Shown in pieces: positions 9,058 through 17,934 of a stretch of DNA of 64,000 nucleotides (its first letter is position 1; the number at the start of each line of letters is the position of its first letter). Location: the NCBI GenBank assembly GCA_963377175.1, contig CAUJNA010003736.1, forward strand, positions 76,399 through 140,398, written 5' to 3'. This stretch comes from Effrenium voratum. Lineage: Eukaryota > Sar > Dinophyceae > Suessiales > Symbiodiniaceae. Below the pieces are notes generated by a model. It ran no database searches. It was not told where the DNA came from and saw only the letters and a list, made by a program, of their open reading frames with translations. The translations under genes and the position numbers were made by a program.

Positions 9058-9262
9058 GAGACGGATCATTGTTGAGAGACGGTTCATTGTTGAGAGACGG
9101 ATCATTGTTGAGAGACGGATCATTGTTGAGAGACGGATCATTGCGGAGAGACGGATCAAAAAAATAATATCCTGACCCGAGACGGATCATTGTTGAGAGA
9201 CGGATCATTGTTGAGAGACGGTTCATTGCTGAGAGACGGATCATTGTTGAGAGACGGATCTT
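9058..9262. repeat. 18-bp minisatellite (GAGACGGATCATTGTTGA)
   Basis: About ten 18-bp units in two blocks separated by AAAAAATAATATCCTGACCC. On the minus strand they read as DPSLNN hexapeptides in frame with the end of the C5-MTase-like reading frame. 18 is again a multiple of three. Confidence 0.85.
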
Positions 9263-9384
9263 TCGGGTTTTTTGGCCTTGGAACTGGAGACAGGGCATGT
9301 CGGTTTTTTTCCGAGTTGCCCCTCGTGGAGTTCCGCGTAAAGTTCCGCAACCCTAAAAAAATCTTATAAGAAATGCCCCTCGCT

Positions 9385-10052
9385 TCAGTCCGGGATGCTC
9401 TGCCGATCCGCAAGCTCTGCCGTGGCCGCGCTCGCAATCTCCTCGCACAGCGCCGTAGGAATGCTATAAAGCAGCTCGCGCGACTGCCCCCTGACCCTCT
9501 CACGCTGACCCCCATGAGTCGAGGCCCCCCTTGAGCGCCCCTCAGATGCCTCCCGTCCTCCCACGCGTCGCACCGACTGCCGCTCCTGCACAGCCCTCGG
9601 CTCGGTCTCCAGCGCATGTTGGTCCACAGTCGGGTCTGCTTCCTGTACGGAGTCCCGTACATGCAGTAGGTGACGTCCACCCAGGGTAGGCGCTCCATGA
9701 ACGGGCGGGTCTTCAGCAGCCCGGTGGCCGGATTCTCTATGACCCACATGAGCGGGTCGAAATGCTCCATGATCTCGAGGGCTCTGAGCACCAGCGCGTC
9801 GCCCTCCTCGAGTCGTCGAGGGCGCATCGTCAGAGCTCGGCTGTACTCCGTGCAGACCGGGCTGGCCCAGACCATGTCAAAGTGCCCCGGCGGAAACATA
9901 GTGTAGTTCCAGCTCCGGATGTCGCACAGGATCGTGGGCTCAAATTTCGATACGATGTCCAGGGAAACGACCTCCCACCCTGCCGCCTCGAAGGCTCTGC
10001 CAATCGACTTTGTGCCGCAAAACAGCTCCAGCAGTCTCGGCATGTTTAACAA
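9385..10052 (-). pseudogene. C5-cytosine methyltransferase-like protein, frameshifted
   Basis: From the ATG at 10052 the protein begins MLNMPRLLELFCGTKSIG, a typical motif I (LFCGTGS-like), followed by WEVVSLDI, CDIRSWNY, a motif-IV-like VWASPVCTEYS and a motif-VI-like WVIENPATGLLKTRPFM. In motif IV the usual Pro-Pro-Cys is Ser-Pro-Val-Cys, so a Cys is present but the context is altered. Near 9600 the frame shifts. The expected C-terminal segment ELLYSIPTALCEEIASAA continues in another frame to a stop near 9387. In the unshifted frame translation runs into the satellite (DPSLNN repeats). Members of this family occur in phages and algal viruses. It is read divergently from the gene at 10149. 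Confidence 0.7.
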
Positions 10053-10148
10053 TTACCACCAGCACACCAAAGCACGCACAGGCAAGGGCGCGGGTCAAGC
10101 AGTTTCGCATGCTCGGACCAATCTTTTTTTAATCGGAGACAGAAAAGG

Positions 10149-10679
10149 ATGACGAGCCAGGCTAGCATGTGGAAGTTGGGCGAGGTGCGCTCCAATGCGA
10201 AGGGTGGCAAATTCTTGTGCTTGGAGCCGCTGTTTTGGCAGAGCGAAGCTTCGCTGGAAATCCCATGGGAGCCCAGGGCCTTCTCCGAGGGGCAGCGGCC
10301 CAGCGTGAGCTTTGCAACCGATGAGCGTGCGAGGCTCTTCTGGGAGCGGGCCGAGACCGATCTGGTCGAGCAGCTGGCGGCCGCATCCGAGCGCGTCTTC
10401 GACGCAAAGCTCACGCCCGAGGCTGTGCGCCAGCGACTGCTGCCCTCGGTGAGGCAATCGCGCGGCGGCGATTGGATGCTGAAAGCCAAGCTGCCGGCCC
10501 ACGCGCGCTTCTGGAACGCCGGCGGCACGTTTGCGGACCGCCCCGCCGAGCTGGCTCACAGCGCCGCGCGCGTTAGGCTGAGAGCTCGCAGCTTGTGGTG
10601 GATGAGCGGCATGTGCGGGTTGAGCCTTGAGGTCACAGATCTGCGTGTGGAGCCGCCTTCTCGAGAGTGCCCGCTGTGA
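10149..10679 (+). CDS. Unknown 176-aa protein, possible single-strand DNA-binding protein
   Basis: Open frame from ATG 10149. Not firmly recognised. It starts GEVRSNAKGGKFLCLEPLFW, with aromatic and basic residues. The C-terminal RLRARSLWWMSGMCGLSLEV has the shape of the SLW...GL.L.V ending seen in some viral OB-fold ssDNA-binding proteins. Its position just upstream of the DNA polymerase block would suit a replication protein. Function is inference at low confidence; the gene itself is likely real given codon use matching its neighbours. Confidence 0.5.
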   Translation: MTSQASMWKLGEVRSNAKGGKFLCLEPLFWQSEASLEIPWEPRAFSEGQRPSVSFATDERARLFWERAETDLVEQLAAASERVFDAKLTPEAVRQRLLPSVRQSRGGDWMLKAKLPAHARFWNAGGTFADRPAELAHSAARVRLRARSLWWMSGMCGLSLEVTDLRVEPPSRECPL

Positions 10680-10726
10680 TTTCTTCCGAGGCCGCAGCCT
10701 TTTTTCGCTCAGTAGAAAAATTCAGA

Positions 10727-11179
10727 ATGGCCACCTACGTCCTGGAGCGCCGCGAGCAGCTGAGGCCTGTGCTGAAGGCCGCCGTTGATGCCGAGGCGCT
10801 GAAGCGGGGAGCCTCTCGGGAGGAGGAGAGCCACCTGCACGATGAGCTCGCTCGGGGAGCACCCGTGCTGGAGCGGCTGATTGCAGATGGGCTCGCTGGC
10901 AGGTTCCCGGCGGAGGAGCTCGACATCCAGAACTGGAAGGAGATGCTGAAGCGGGCGCAAGACCCGCAGCTTAAGCTTCGCAAGCGCTTGAACCAGCGCG
11001 CGGCCCGCAGCACACCCGCCATGGCCGAGGAGCGCCAGGAGGAGAGCTGGGCGCCGATGGAAGCGCTCCGCGAGAAGCGAGAGGCCCTGAGGCAGCGCCG
11101 CATCCGCACGCGCGATGTCGCGACGCTGGCCCAGATCGAGAGGGAGCTCCTCGAGGTGGAGGAGCAGGAAGATCGCTGA
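10727..11179 (+). CDS. Unknown charged helical protein
   Basis: 150 aa from ATG 10727 (context AGAATGGCC). An upstream in-frame ATG at 10667 overlaps the previous gene and is less likely. Sequence is charged and helical (YVLERREQLRPVLKAAVDAE, ALREKREALRQRR, AQIERELLEVEEQED), implying coiled coil. Immediately after its stop another frame carries more coiled-coil-like sequence to 11324 (LAALERLEKARKELDEASRE), so the gene may originally have been longer and frameshifted. Not recognised. Confidence 0.45.
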   Translation: MATYVLERREQLRPVLKAAVDAEALKRGASREEESHLHDELARGAPVLERLIADGLAGRFPAEELDIQNWKEMLKRAQDPQLKLRKRLNQRAARSTPAMAEERQEESWAPMEALREKREALRQRRIRTRDVATLAQIERELLEVEEQEDR

Positions 11180-11324
11180 GCGGCTGCCGGTCTCGCTGGC
11201 TGCAAAGAGCGCAACCCTCGCCGCCTTGGAGCGGCTTGAGAAGGCGCGCAAGGAGCTGGACGAGGCCTCCAGAGAGCTCCTTGCTGCGCTGAACCTGCAG
11301 GGCAGCGCCACCGACTCGCTGTGA
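11180..11324 (+). other. Coiled-coil-like short ORF between neighbours
   Basis: In the frame ending at 11324 about 48 codons read KIAERLPVSLAAKSATLAAL and further heptad-like residues. It could be the displaced C-terminus of the preceding protein or a small independent gene. Confidence 0.3.
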
Positions 11325-14300
11325 GTGATCCGGGATAGAACAGAAGCCAGGACAGAGCGCTACGGAAAAAAGAAGCGCATCCTGCTGACGCGCCCGGCTG
11401 CGAACGATGAGGACGAGGACCGGGTGGAGCTCACGCACTACTTCCTCAGGCTGGCGCCGTGGATCGTGAGGCCCGCGTCTCCGTCGGCCCGCGCCGGAAC
11501 CATGATGGCGGCCATCAGGACGAAGTTCGTGGTGGCGCTCGAGCGCTCCCGCTTCCCCGAGTCCGACTGGACCGTCGTGGGCATCACGGCGGCGTATCTG
11601 CTGACCGCGCCCTCGCAGCAGCTGGCCGACATGCCCGCGCCCCCGCCTCCCAACGAGGCGGGAGGCTGCTGGAAGGAGCTGCCCGAGACCCTGGCCAAGA
11701 AGAAGGCCATCTGGAACCCTCAGAACGAGGACCACCGCTGCTTCATGTGGTGCGTCCTCGCCCACTGCCTCCGGGTCGAGGGGCTCACCTGGCAGGAGCG
11801 GCAAAAGACCGTGAGCTGCTCGGGCTCCTTCTTCTACCCCGAGCTGGCCGGCCGCCGAGGACGCCGCCCCGCAGGCTGGCAGCCCGCTCTGGCCGACGCG
11901 GGGGTGGACTTCTCTGGCCTGCCGACGGTCCGCCCCGTGAACTTCGACGACATCGAGGCCTTCGAGCTCCGCAACGCCGGGCGGGTGGAGGTCTTCGTCT
12001 TCGTGTGGCAGCAGACCCTGTGGACGGACGGGCTGGAGTACTACCACGTCCTCCAGCAGCGCGCCCCGAGCGGCACGGGCGTCGTCCAGCACACCGTGCT
12101 GCTTCTCCTGCACAGCGGCCACTACAGCCTGATCCACAACTTCCAGGCGCTGGCCGGCAGGCAGGGGCTGACCCTGGGAGCCACGCCCACCAACACCGGC
12201 GGCTGCGCGGAGTACAAGTGCCCGAGGTGCATGGCCCGCTTCACCCTGAAGGCCTCGTGGCAGCGCCACCGCGCCACCCAGTGCTATCGAGAGATAGCCG
12301 AGCGCACTCGGAAAGTGCCGCTGCCCGGACCCGAGAAGAGCCTGCTGCGCTACAGGGGCAAGGCCTCCGCAGAGCTCGCTCCCCTGACGTGCTACGCGGA
12401 CCTCGAGGTCTACAGCACGCCCGCCCCGACGGTCCACGTAGCGCAGCAGCAGCCGGCGCGCCAGACCGTCGCGGCTTCTTCCTGCTACGTCGCCGTCGGG
12501 CGCTGCGGCTACGTGCCGCCCGAGGAGCTGAGGCTGAGGCTCACGCACCACGAGCGGGACAGCGACAAGTACCACGCCGTCCGCGCCATGCTCGACCTTC
12601 TCAAGCTGGCCGACCACTACCTCACCTGGAGACGCCGAACTCGGCCCGTCAGCATGACCCGGCGGGAGGAGCTGGAGCACAGGGCCGCCACTCACTGCAG
12701 GGAGTGCCTCGCGTCCTTCGAGACCGCCGAGAAGAAGCTCCACCACTGCCACGGCGCCGGGCAGTCTCTCGGGGCGCTGTGCCACTCCTGCAACATCGCG
12801 GCCCAGACGCCCAAGACCATCCCAGTGGTCTTTCACAACGGGGGCGGCTACGACTTCCACTTCCTGCTGCGCTACATCGCCACGATGGGCTCACCCGTCA
12901 GCAGGGCGCCGCGCGAAGAGCTCGGCGAGGACAGCGACAACGAGGGCAGCGAGAGCGAGGCAGAAGGCAGCGGCAGCGAGCCCGAGAGGCCCATGGCCAA
13001 GGCCGCACCAAAGCCCAAGGCCAAGGCCAAGGCCGCGCCAAGGCCCCTCAGCGGCTGGTGCGCCCTGCAGGCCGCGAACAAGGAGGGCGACTACAGCCAC
13101 CTCTGCCTCCGAGTCCTCTGCAAGTCGGGCGAGAAGTGCCTGCAGATGAGCTGGGGCCCGCTGAGGTTCGTGGACAGCATGAACGTCTTCCCCACGAGCC
13201 TGGCCAGCATGATCGACGACCTCAGGGCCTGCACGCACAAGCAGCTGCCGGAGCTCTTCCCGCTGATGGCCTCGCTTCACCCCGTGCTGCAGCTGCGCAC
13301 TCCGACGGGCTCTCCGCCTCAAAGACGGCCTCTCAAGCAGCGGCGGACGCACTGCGAGCTGGAGCAGGCGTGGGACTGCATCCTGCGCAAGCTGCCATGC
13401 CCTTCGAGCACTTCTGCGGCGCCGAGGCGTGGGAGATGCCCGCGGTGTGGGAGCAGCACTGCTACGACAGCGTGCTGGCTGGAAAAGCGGTGAGCGCAGA
13501 GGACCACCGGCTGGCCGTCAACACCGCCAATCTCATGGGGTGGGAGACCTTCCGCGAGTTCCACGACTGCTAACTCCACACCGACGTCCTGGCCCTGGCG
13601 GACGTGATGGAGAGCTACCGGGACTCCTTCCGGGCGCAGTCGGGGCTCGACCCCATCCACTACGTCACGCTGCCCGGGGCCGCCTGGGACGCCATGCTGC
13701 GGCAATCGGCCCGCGAGACGCCCATTCACCTCATCACCGACGAGCAGGCCTACAGGGACGTGCGGGCCTCCGTCATGGGCGGGCTGAGCTGCATCTTCCA
13801 GCCCTTCGCTCAAGCCAACACCCCCGAGCTGGGCGAGGAGGACTACAACCCCGAGGAGCCCGTCAGCTGGATCTCGTACTTGGACTTCAACGCCATGTAC
13901 CCGGCCGCAATGACGCTGCCCATGCCCAACGGCCCTGCGTGGCGGTCGCCCTGCCCGAAGACAACGCAGCGAGGCTGAGCTGGCTGCACGAGACGTGCCT
14001 CTCGAGCCTGAACTGGGAGTCCGACGCCGAGGAGGTGAGCTACCTGCTCCTCGTGGACTACGACTTCCCCCCGGAGCTGCACGACCACTTGGACTGGGCT
14101 CCCCCCGCGCGCATGAAGGTCGGGAAGGGCCTGTACGGGCCGCACACCGCGGACATGGCGGAGCGCCTCGGCCTCTCCCCGTCGCCCTGCGAGAAGCTCG
14201 TGCCCTTCCTCGGCATGCACGTGGAGGAGGGCGTGGACGGCAAGCGGCTCAAGTTCCTGCGGGACGTGCTGGGCGCCAGGGTCTGGAGGCTGCACAGGGC

Positions 14301-15385
14301 CTACCGCTTCGCCTGCAGCCCCTTCATGGCGGGCTTCATGGAGATCAAGCACAGCGAGCGGAGGCAGCTCAAGACGGCGGGGAGCGTGGTCGCCGAGAAG
14401 GTGGTGAAGCTCCCAGAACGCCATCTTCGGCCGCTGCTGCATGAACCCCGACAAGTTCAGGAACACGAACGCCTACGTGGACCCGGCCAATTTCGAGCGG
14501 GCCGTGGGCAAGAGCTCCGTGACGAACTTCGAGCTCCAGATCAACGACTCGGAGGGGTTCCTGGCCTTCGTGGAGACGCTCAAGACGGACCGCAGCAAGG
14601 CCTGCATGAGCGTGCCCACCCAAGTCGGCGCCCGCACGCTGCAGCTCTCCAAGCTCATGATGGAGAAGGCCTACTACCTCCACATGAGGAGGCTCTTCCC
14701 GAAGATGAGGCTGCTCTTCACGGACACCGACTCCGTGATGGTGCAGATCTTCGAGCTGCAGGACCCGCTCCACGCCATGGCCGAGGCGAACCTGAACGGC
14801 GCCGCCATCTTCGACGTGGCCGGCAAGTCCAAGGACCCCGAGAGGGACCTGAGCGCACTCTCTGCTGCGGCGCGCGCCAAGGCCATCGAGGTGATGGGGC
14901 TGCTGGGCAAGCTCGGCGACGAGACCTTCCCCGCCAGGATCCTGGAGTATGTCGGCCTGCGCTCCAAGATGTACAGCATCCTCACGGTCCAGCCCGACGG
15001 CGCGCGCAAGGGGAAGCGCAAGATCAAGGGCGTGCCGAAGAAGGCGGTGACCAACGTCCGGCATCTCGAGTACCGGGAGGTGCTGGAGGAAGGCAGCGAG
15101 CGCAGGGCGGCCTTCGCGCAGCTGCGCAGCCGCGCGCACGAGATAGCCGTGGAGACCGTCGAGAAGAAGTAGCTCTCGCCCTTCAACGACAAGGTCTACG
15201 GCCTCGACGCTCACAACTCGCGGCCGCTGGGGCACTGGCGCAACCTGGAGCAGCTGCGGATGCTGGGCGCTTACGCTCCGCCAGGCTCTGCGCCCTTCGA
15301 CCTCGTGATGGAGTTCCTCGTGGGGCCCCCGCATCTGGGGCCCGCTCCGACACTGCCGCTGCGGCTGAGCCGCTGCTGGGCGTAG
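11325..15385 (+). pseudogene. Protein-primed family B DNA polymerase (pPolB), multiply broken
   Basis: About 1350 codons. The first frame starts after a TGA at 11322-11324, so the start is unclear (GTG 11325 or a later ATG). N-terminal motifs typical of polinton polymerases: IWNPQNEDHRCFMW, FDDIEAFELRNAGRVEVFVF and a zinc finger YKCPRCMARF...RHRATQC. Exonuclease motifs: YADLEVYS (Exo I) and HNGGGYDFHFLL (Exo II). A Glu/Ser-Lys/Ala linker follows. After a frameshift near 13.35 kb come LPxW-type and TDVLALADVMESYRD segments, where a TAA (13571-13573) replaces an expected Tyr codon. Then motif A SYLDFNAMYPAAM, frameshift near 13.94 kb, VSYLLLVDYDFPPELHDH, frameshift near 14.41 kb, motif B QNAIFGRCCMNP, motif C FTDTDSV. 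A TAG at 15170-15172 precedes the conserved LSPFNDKVYGLDAH ending at 15385. Family certain; not functional as read. Confidence 0.9.
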
Positions 15386-15496
15386 ACTGTCGGAGCCTGA
15401 AAAAAAGAAAGATCCCGAGCTCTCGTTTTCTCGTCTTCTCGCTTTCTCGCTTTCTTAATGATTTCGAACCGCCGCAGCGAAGCATTGCTGCTCAAT

Positions 15497-15907
15497 ATGA
15501 CTTCCTCTGCGGCCTTCCGATGCGTGCAGGCATGGCTCCTGGAGAAGCCCGCTGCGTGGGCGGACGAGGACGCACCCTGCCTTGCGGCTGCTCTGATGGC
15601 CCAGCGGCCTCCCTGCGACATGCTACGCAAGCGGCCCCGCGAGGACGCGCTGCTCGAGGCAGAGCGCTCGCACCAGCGGGCTCGCATCGCGAGCCTCGAT
15701 TGGGAGCTCCTCGTCGAAACGCTGCGCGGCATGGAGCTGGAGCGCGAGAACAGAAATCTCCGCAGGCGGGTGGGCGGCCTCAACGATATCATCGACCGAG
15801 ATCGCGAGCGAGCCAGGGAGCGCATTGAAGAGGTGGAGCACAGCAACCGAATTCTCCGCCAGCAGGTGGCGCAGCTCAGTAGGATCCTCGCGCAAGCGTA
15901 CAGATGA
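15497..15907 (+). CDS. Tandem coiled-coil gene family, copy 1
   Basis: 136 aa from ATG 15497. Shares the module MTSSxAFRCVQAWLLEKP, AAWAD.DAPCLAAALMAQRP with copies 2 and 3, then a variable charged coiled coil (ELERENRNLRRRVGGLNDII, RIEEVEHSNRILRQQVAQL). Upstream sequence (15402-15480) resembles the coding start of copy 2 but is expanded by CTCG/TTTC repeats, so the original N-terminus (KDPELSF..NDFEPPQ) was probably lost. An in-frame upstream ATG at 15458 exists. Function unknown. Confidence 0.6.
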   Translation: MTSSAAFRCVQAWLLEKPAAWADEDAPCLAAALMAQRPPCDMLRKRPREDALLEAERSHQRARIASLDWELLVETLRGMELERENRNLRRRVGGLNDIIDRDRERARERIEEVEHSNRILRQQVAQLSRILAQAYR

Positions 15908-16341
15908 AAAAAGATCCCGAGCTCTCGTTTCGCTTTAATGATTTCGAACCGCCGCAGCTGCTCAAAGAGATGACTTCCTCTGAGGCCTTCCGGTGCGTGC
16001 AGGCATGGCTCCTGGAGAAGCCCGCCGTGTGGGCGGAGGCTGACGTTGCCAGCCTTGCGGCCGCTCTGATGGCCCAGCGGCCTCCCGCGCGGGCTCGCGA
16101 GGATGCGCTGCTCCAGGCCGAGCGCCTGCACCACCGGCTCCGCATCGCTGGCCTGCGCGGGCAGCTGGAGCGCAGCTACGAGCTCGGCGAGCGAGATCTA
16201 GCGCTGCTGCAGACGGAGCGGCATTATGCTTCTCTGCTTGAGGATGAAGTCCACCGTGAGACTTTGCGCCGTGAGGCGCTGGAGCGCCGCGTCGAGATCC
16301 TCGAGGAAGAGAACAGAAATCTTCGTAGGCGGACGCACTGA
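15904..16341 (+). CDS. Tandem coiled-coil gene family, copy 2
   Basis: 145 aa, overlapping the end of copy 1 by 4 nt (ATGA). Begins MKKDPELSFRFNDFEPPQLL, then the shared ~50-aa module and a coiled coil (RLRIAGLRGQLERSYELGE, VHRETLRREALERRVEILEE). This is the most complete member. The shared module starts at 15497, 15970 and 16418 in the three copies (steps 473 and 448 bp). Unknown function; possibly a virion or replication accessory protein. Confidence 0.6.
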   Translation: MKKDPELSFRFNDFEPPQLLKEMTSSEAFRCVQAWLLEKPAVWAEADVASLAAALMAQRPPARAREDALLQAERLHHRLRIAGLRGQLERSYELGERDLALLQTERHYASLLEDEVHRETLRREALERRVEILEEENRNLRRRTH

Positions 16342-16384
16342 CGAGCTAGAAAAAAGAAGCCCGCCAAATGCTCAAGTGGTCCAA

Positions 16385-16908
16385 ATGCTCGATCACCCGC
16401 CGCAGCTGCTCAAAGAGATGACTTCCTCCAAGGCCTTCCGCTGCGTGCAGGCATGGCTCCTGGAGAAGCCTGCCGCGTGGGCGGACGCTGACGCTCCCTG
16501 CCTTGCGGCTGCTCTGATGGCCCAGCGGCCTCCACCAAGCGGCCTCGCGAGGATGCGCTGCTTGAGGCCGAGCGCTCGCACCAGCGCCGCCGCATCGAGC
16601 TCCTCGATAAGCAGCGGGAAGGCACGCTCATGAATGCCCAACGCCTTGCGTGCAGGCTCGAGAATACCGAGCACTCGCAGGAAGTCTTGGAAGAGGTGTG
16701 CGAGATCTGCACGGCTCTTCGCACCCCGGCCACGCGCGCACAGCGGGCTGAGCTTGCCCTGCGCTGGTTCGAGAGCGACATCACGTGGTACGGGCGCTGG
16801 GAAAATTGGAAAGCCAGAGATGACGAGGGCTCGCCGAGCAGCCCCCGACCTGACGCGAAGAAGCTTGTCAGTGAGTGGCGGGCGGAGCTGTCGCGAGATG
16901 TAGAGTAG
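16385..16908 (+). pseudogene. Tandem coiled-coil gene family, copy 3, frameshifted
   Basis: From ATG 16385 (MLDHPPQLLKEMTSS) it carries the shared module, then a frameshift near 16530. The continuation KRPREDALLEAERSHQRRRI matches copy 1 and leads to a distinct C-terminus (RLENTEHSQEVLEEVCEICT, ALRWFESDITWYGRWENWKA) ending at 16908. The C-terminal half differs from copies 1 and 2. Confidence 0.55.
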
Positions 16909-16924
16909 AGACGTAGAGGCACAG

Positions 16925-17929
16925 TCAAAAAGGAGGTGGGAGCCTGGGGCCTCTCTGTAGCCTCCGCTGGCGGGATTGCACCTCCAACCCCCGCGGTTCG
17001 GGAGCTGAGTTTTCGGGGACTTTTCGAAGATCCCTGTGCACCACCTTTTCCGGCCACCCCTCCAAGCCCAACCTTGCCCCCATCTCCCCGCTCTCGGCGG
17101 AGACAACCCTGTATACCTTTTCGCTCCAGGCTATCTCGTTGACCCTGTAGGAGCCCCTGCTTTCGATCGGCTTAACCCTGATCCGAACCATATCCCCGAC
17201 CTTGATTTCCGGGCGGGTCACCTTGTTCTTGGCCCTGCGTTCGATGTTGCGCAGAGCAATCTCTGCCATTTCGGGGTCAGAGTAGGCGAGGTTCGGCGCC
17301 ACCTGCGTGGTAGCGTGCTTCCTCCCGTTGATTTGGCTCAAGATGACGGCCAGCATGAGGTGCCACTGCCCCCGCCGGCCCGCTCCGGCTGCTATGCGGC
17401 GCAACATGGCCTCCTTGATGGTGCGGATGGTGCGCTCCGCGAAGTAGGCGTGGCCCCTGGTCACCTGCTTCTCGATGTCCCAGAAATCCATCAGCTCCTT
17501 GAACTCCCTCTTGAACTCGGCGCCGTCGTCGGAGTACACGTGGGCCGGCACCCCCAGGGCTTGGAAGACCTTCTTCATGCCCGCCGCGGTGGTGCTCGCG
17601 AGACGGTCCTTCAGCGGCTCCGCGGCCACTTTCTTGGTGAGCGCGTCGATGGCCACCAGCATGAAGGGGTAGGGCTTGCCGCCGAAGGCCCTCATGTCGG
17701 CCAGGTCCACCTGCAGCTGGTTCTTGGGCTCCAGAGGCACGAAGCTGTTGTAGCCTCTCTGCGGCCGGTCCTGGTTCACCCGGAGGCCGTCCAGAAACGC
17801 CTTCACCTCCCCTCTGGAGATGCTGGGGTCGCGCACCTGGGCCTGCCGCAGCGTCTGCGCTATGCTGCCGAAACCGGTGCGGGGATCCTCGTAGACGGCC
17901 TTGATGGTTCGCCTGCGGGCGTCGGCCAT
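16925..17929 (-). CDS. DDE integrase of polinton/retroviral (rve) type
   Basis: 334 aa from the ATG at 17929; a longer in-frame start at 18007 would overlap the fibre gene and is less likely. N-terminal RTIKAVYEDPRTGFGS is the kind of leader seen in polinton-type integrases. Catalytic acids: D75 in QVDLADM, D134 in VYSDDGAEF, E165 in HAYFAERTIRTIK. An SH3-like C-terminal domain follows (EIKVGDMVRIRVKPI...WSEKVYRVV). It would insert the viral genome into host DNA. The frame is intact, unlike most large viral genes here, and it starts 6 bp after the fibre stop on the same strand. Confidence 0.85.
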   Translation of the reverse strand: MADARRRTIKAVYEDPRTGFGSIAQTLRQAQVRDPSISRGEVKAFLDGLRVNQDRPQRGYNSFVPLEPKNQLQVDLADMRAFGGKPYPFMLVAIDALTKKVAAEPLKDRLASTTAAGMKKVFQALGVPAHVYSDDGAEFKREFKELMDFWDIEKQVTRGHAYFAERTIRTIKEAMLRRIAAGAGRRGQWHLMLAVILSQINGRKHATTQVAPNLAYSDPEMAEIALRNIERRAKNKVTRPEIKVGDMVRIRVKPIESRGSYRVNEIAWSEKVYRVVSAESGEMGARLGLEGWPEKVVHRDLRKVPENSAPEPRGLEVQSRQRRLQRGPRLPPPF

Positions 17930-17934
17930 GTTTC

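Noticed and set aside
8521..9262. CRISPR-like array
   Set aside because: Units are contiguous tandem repeats without unique spacers, and the context is eukaryotic and viral.
8384..9298. 304-codon minus-strand protein of SKERRSPGWG-type 22-residue repeats
   Set aside because: It is the translation of a 66-bp satellite whose length is a multiple of three. The plus strand is also open in part, and no start or flanking gene logic supports it.
10971..12860. 629-codon minus-strand ORF opposite the polymerase
   Set aside because: Antisense shadow of the GC-rich PolB gene; its composition is Gly/Arg/Ala/Leu without motifs.
13429..15828. 799-codon plus-strand ORF across the polymerase
   Set aside because: Only its 13.94-14.41 kb part is genuine PolB sequence; the rest is an out-of-frame shadow kept open by high GC.
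17322..17340. Spliced-leader-like TTTGGCTCAAG within the integrase gene
   Set aside because: Eleven nucleotides inside well-conserved coding sequence (LSQINGRK on the minus strand); likely coincidence.
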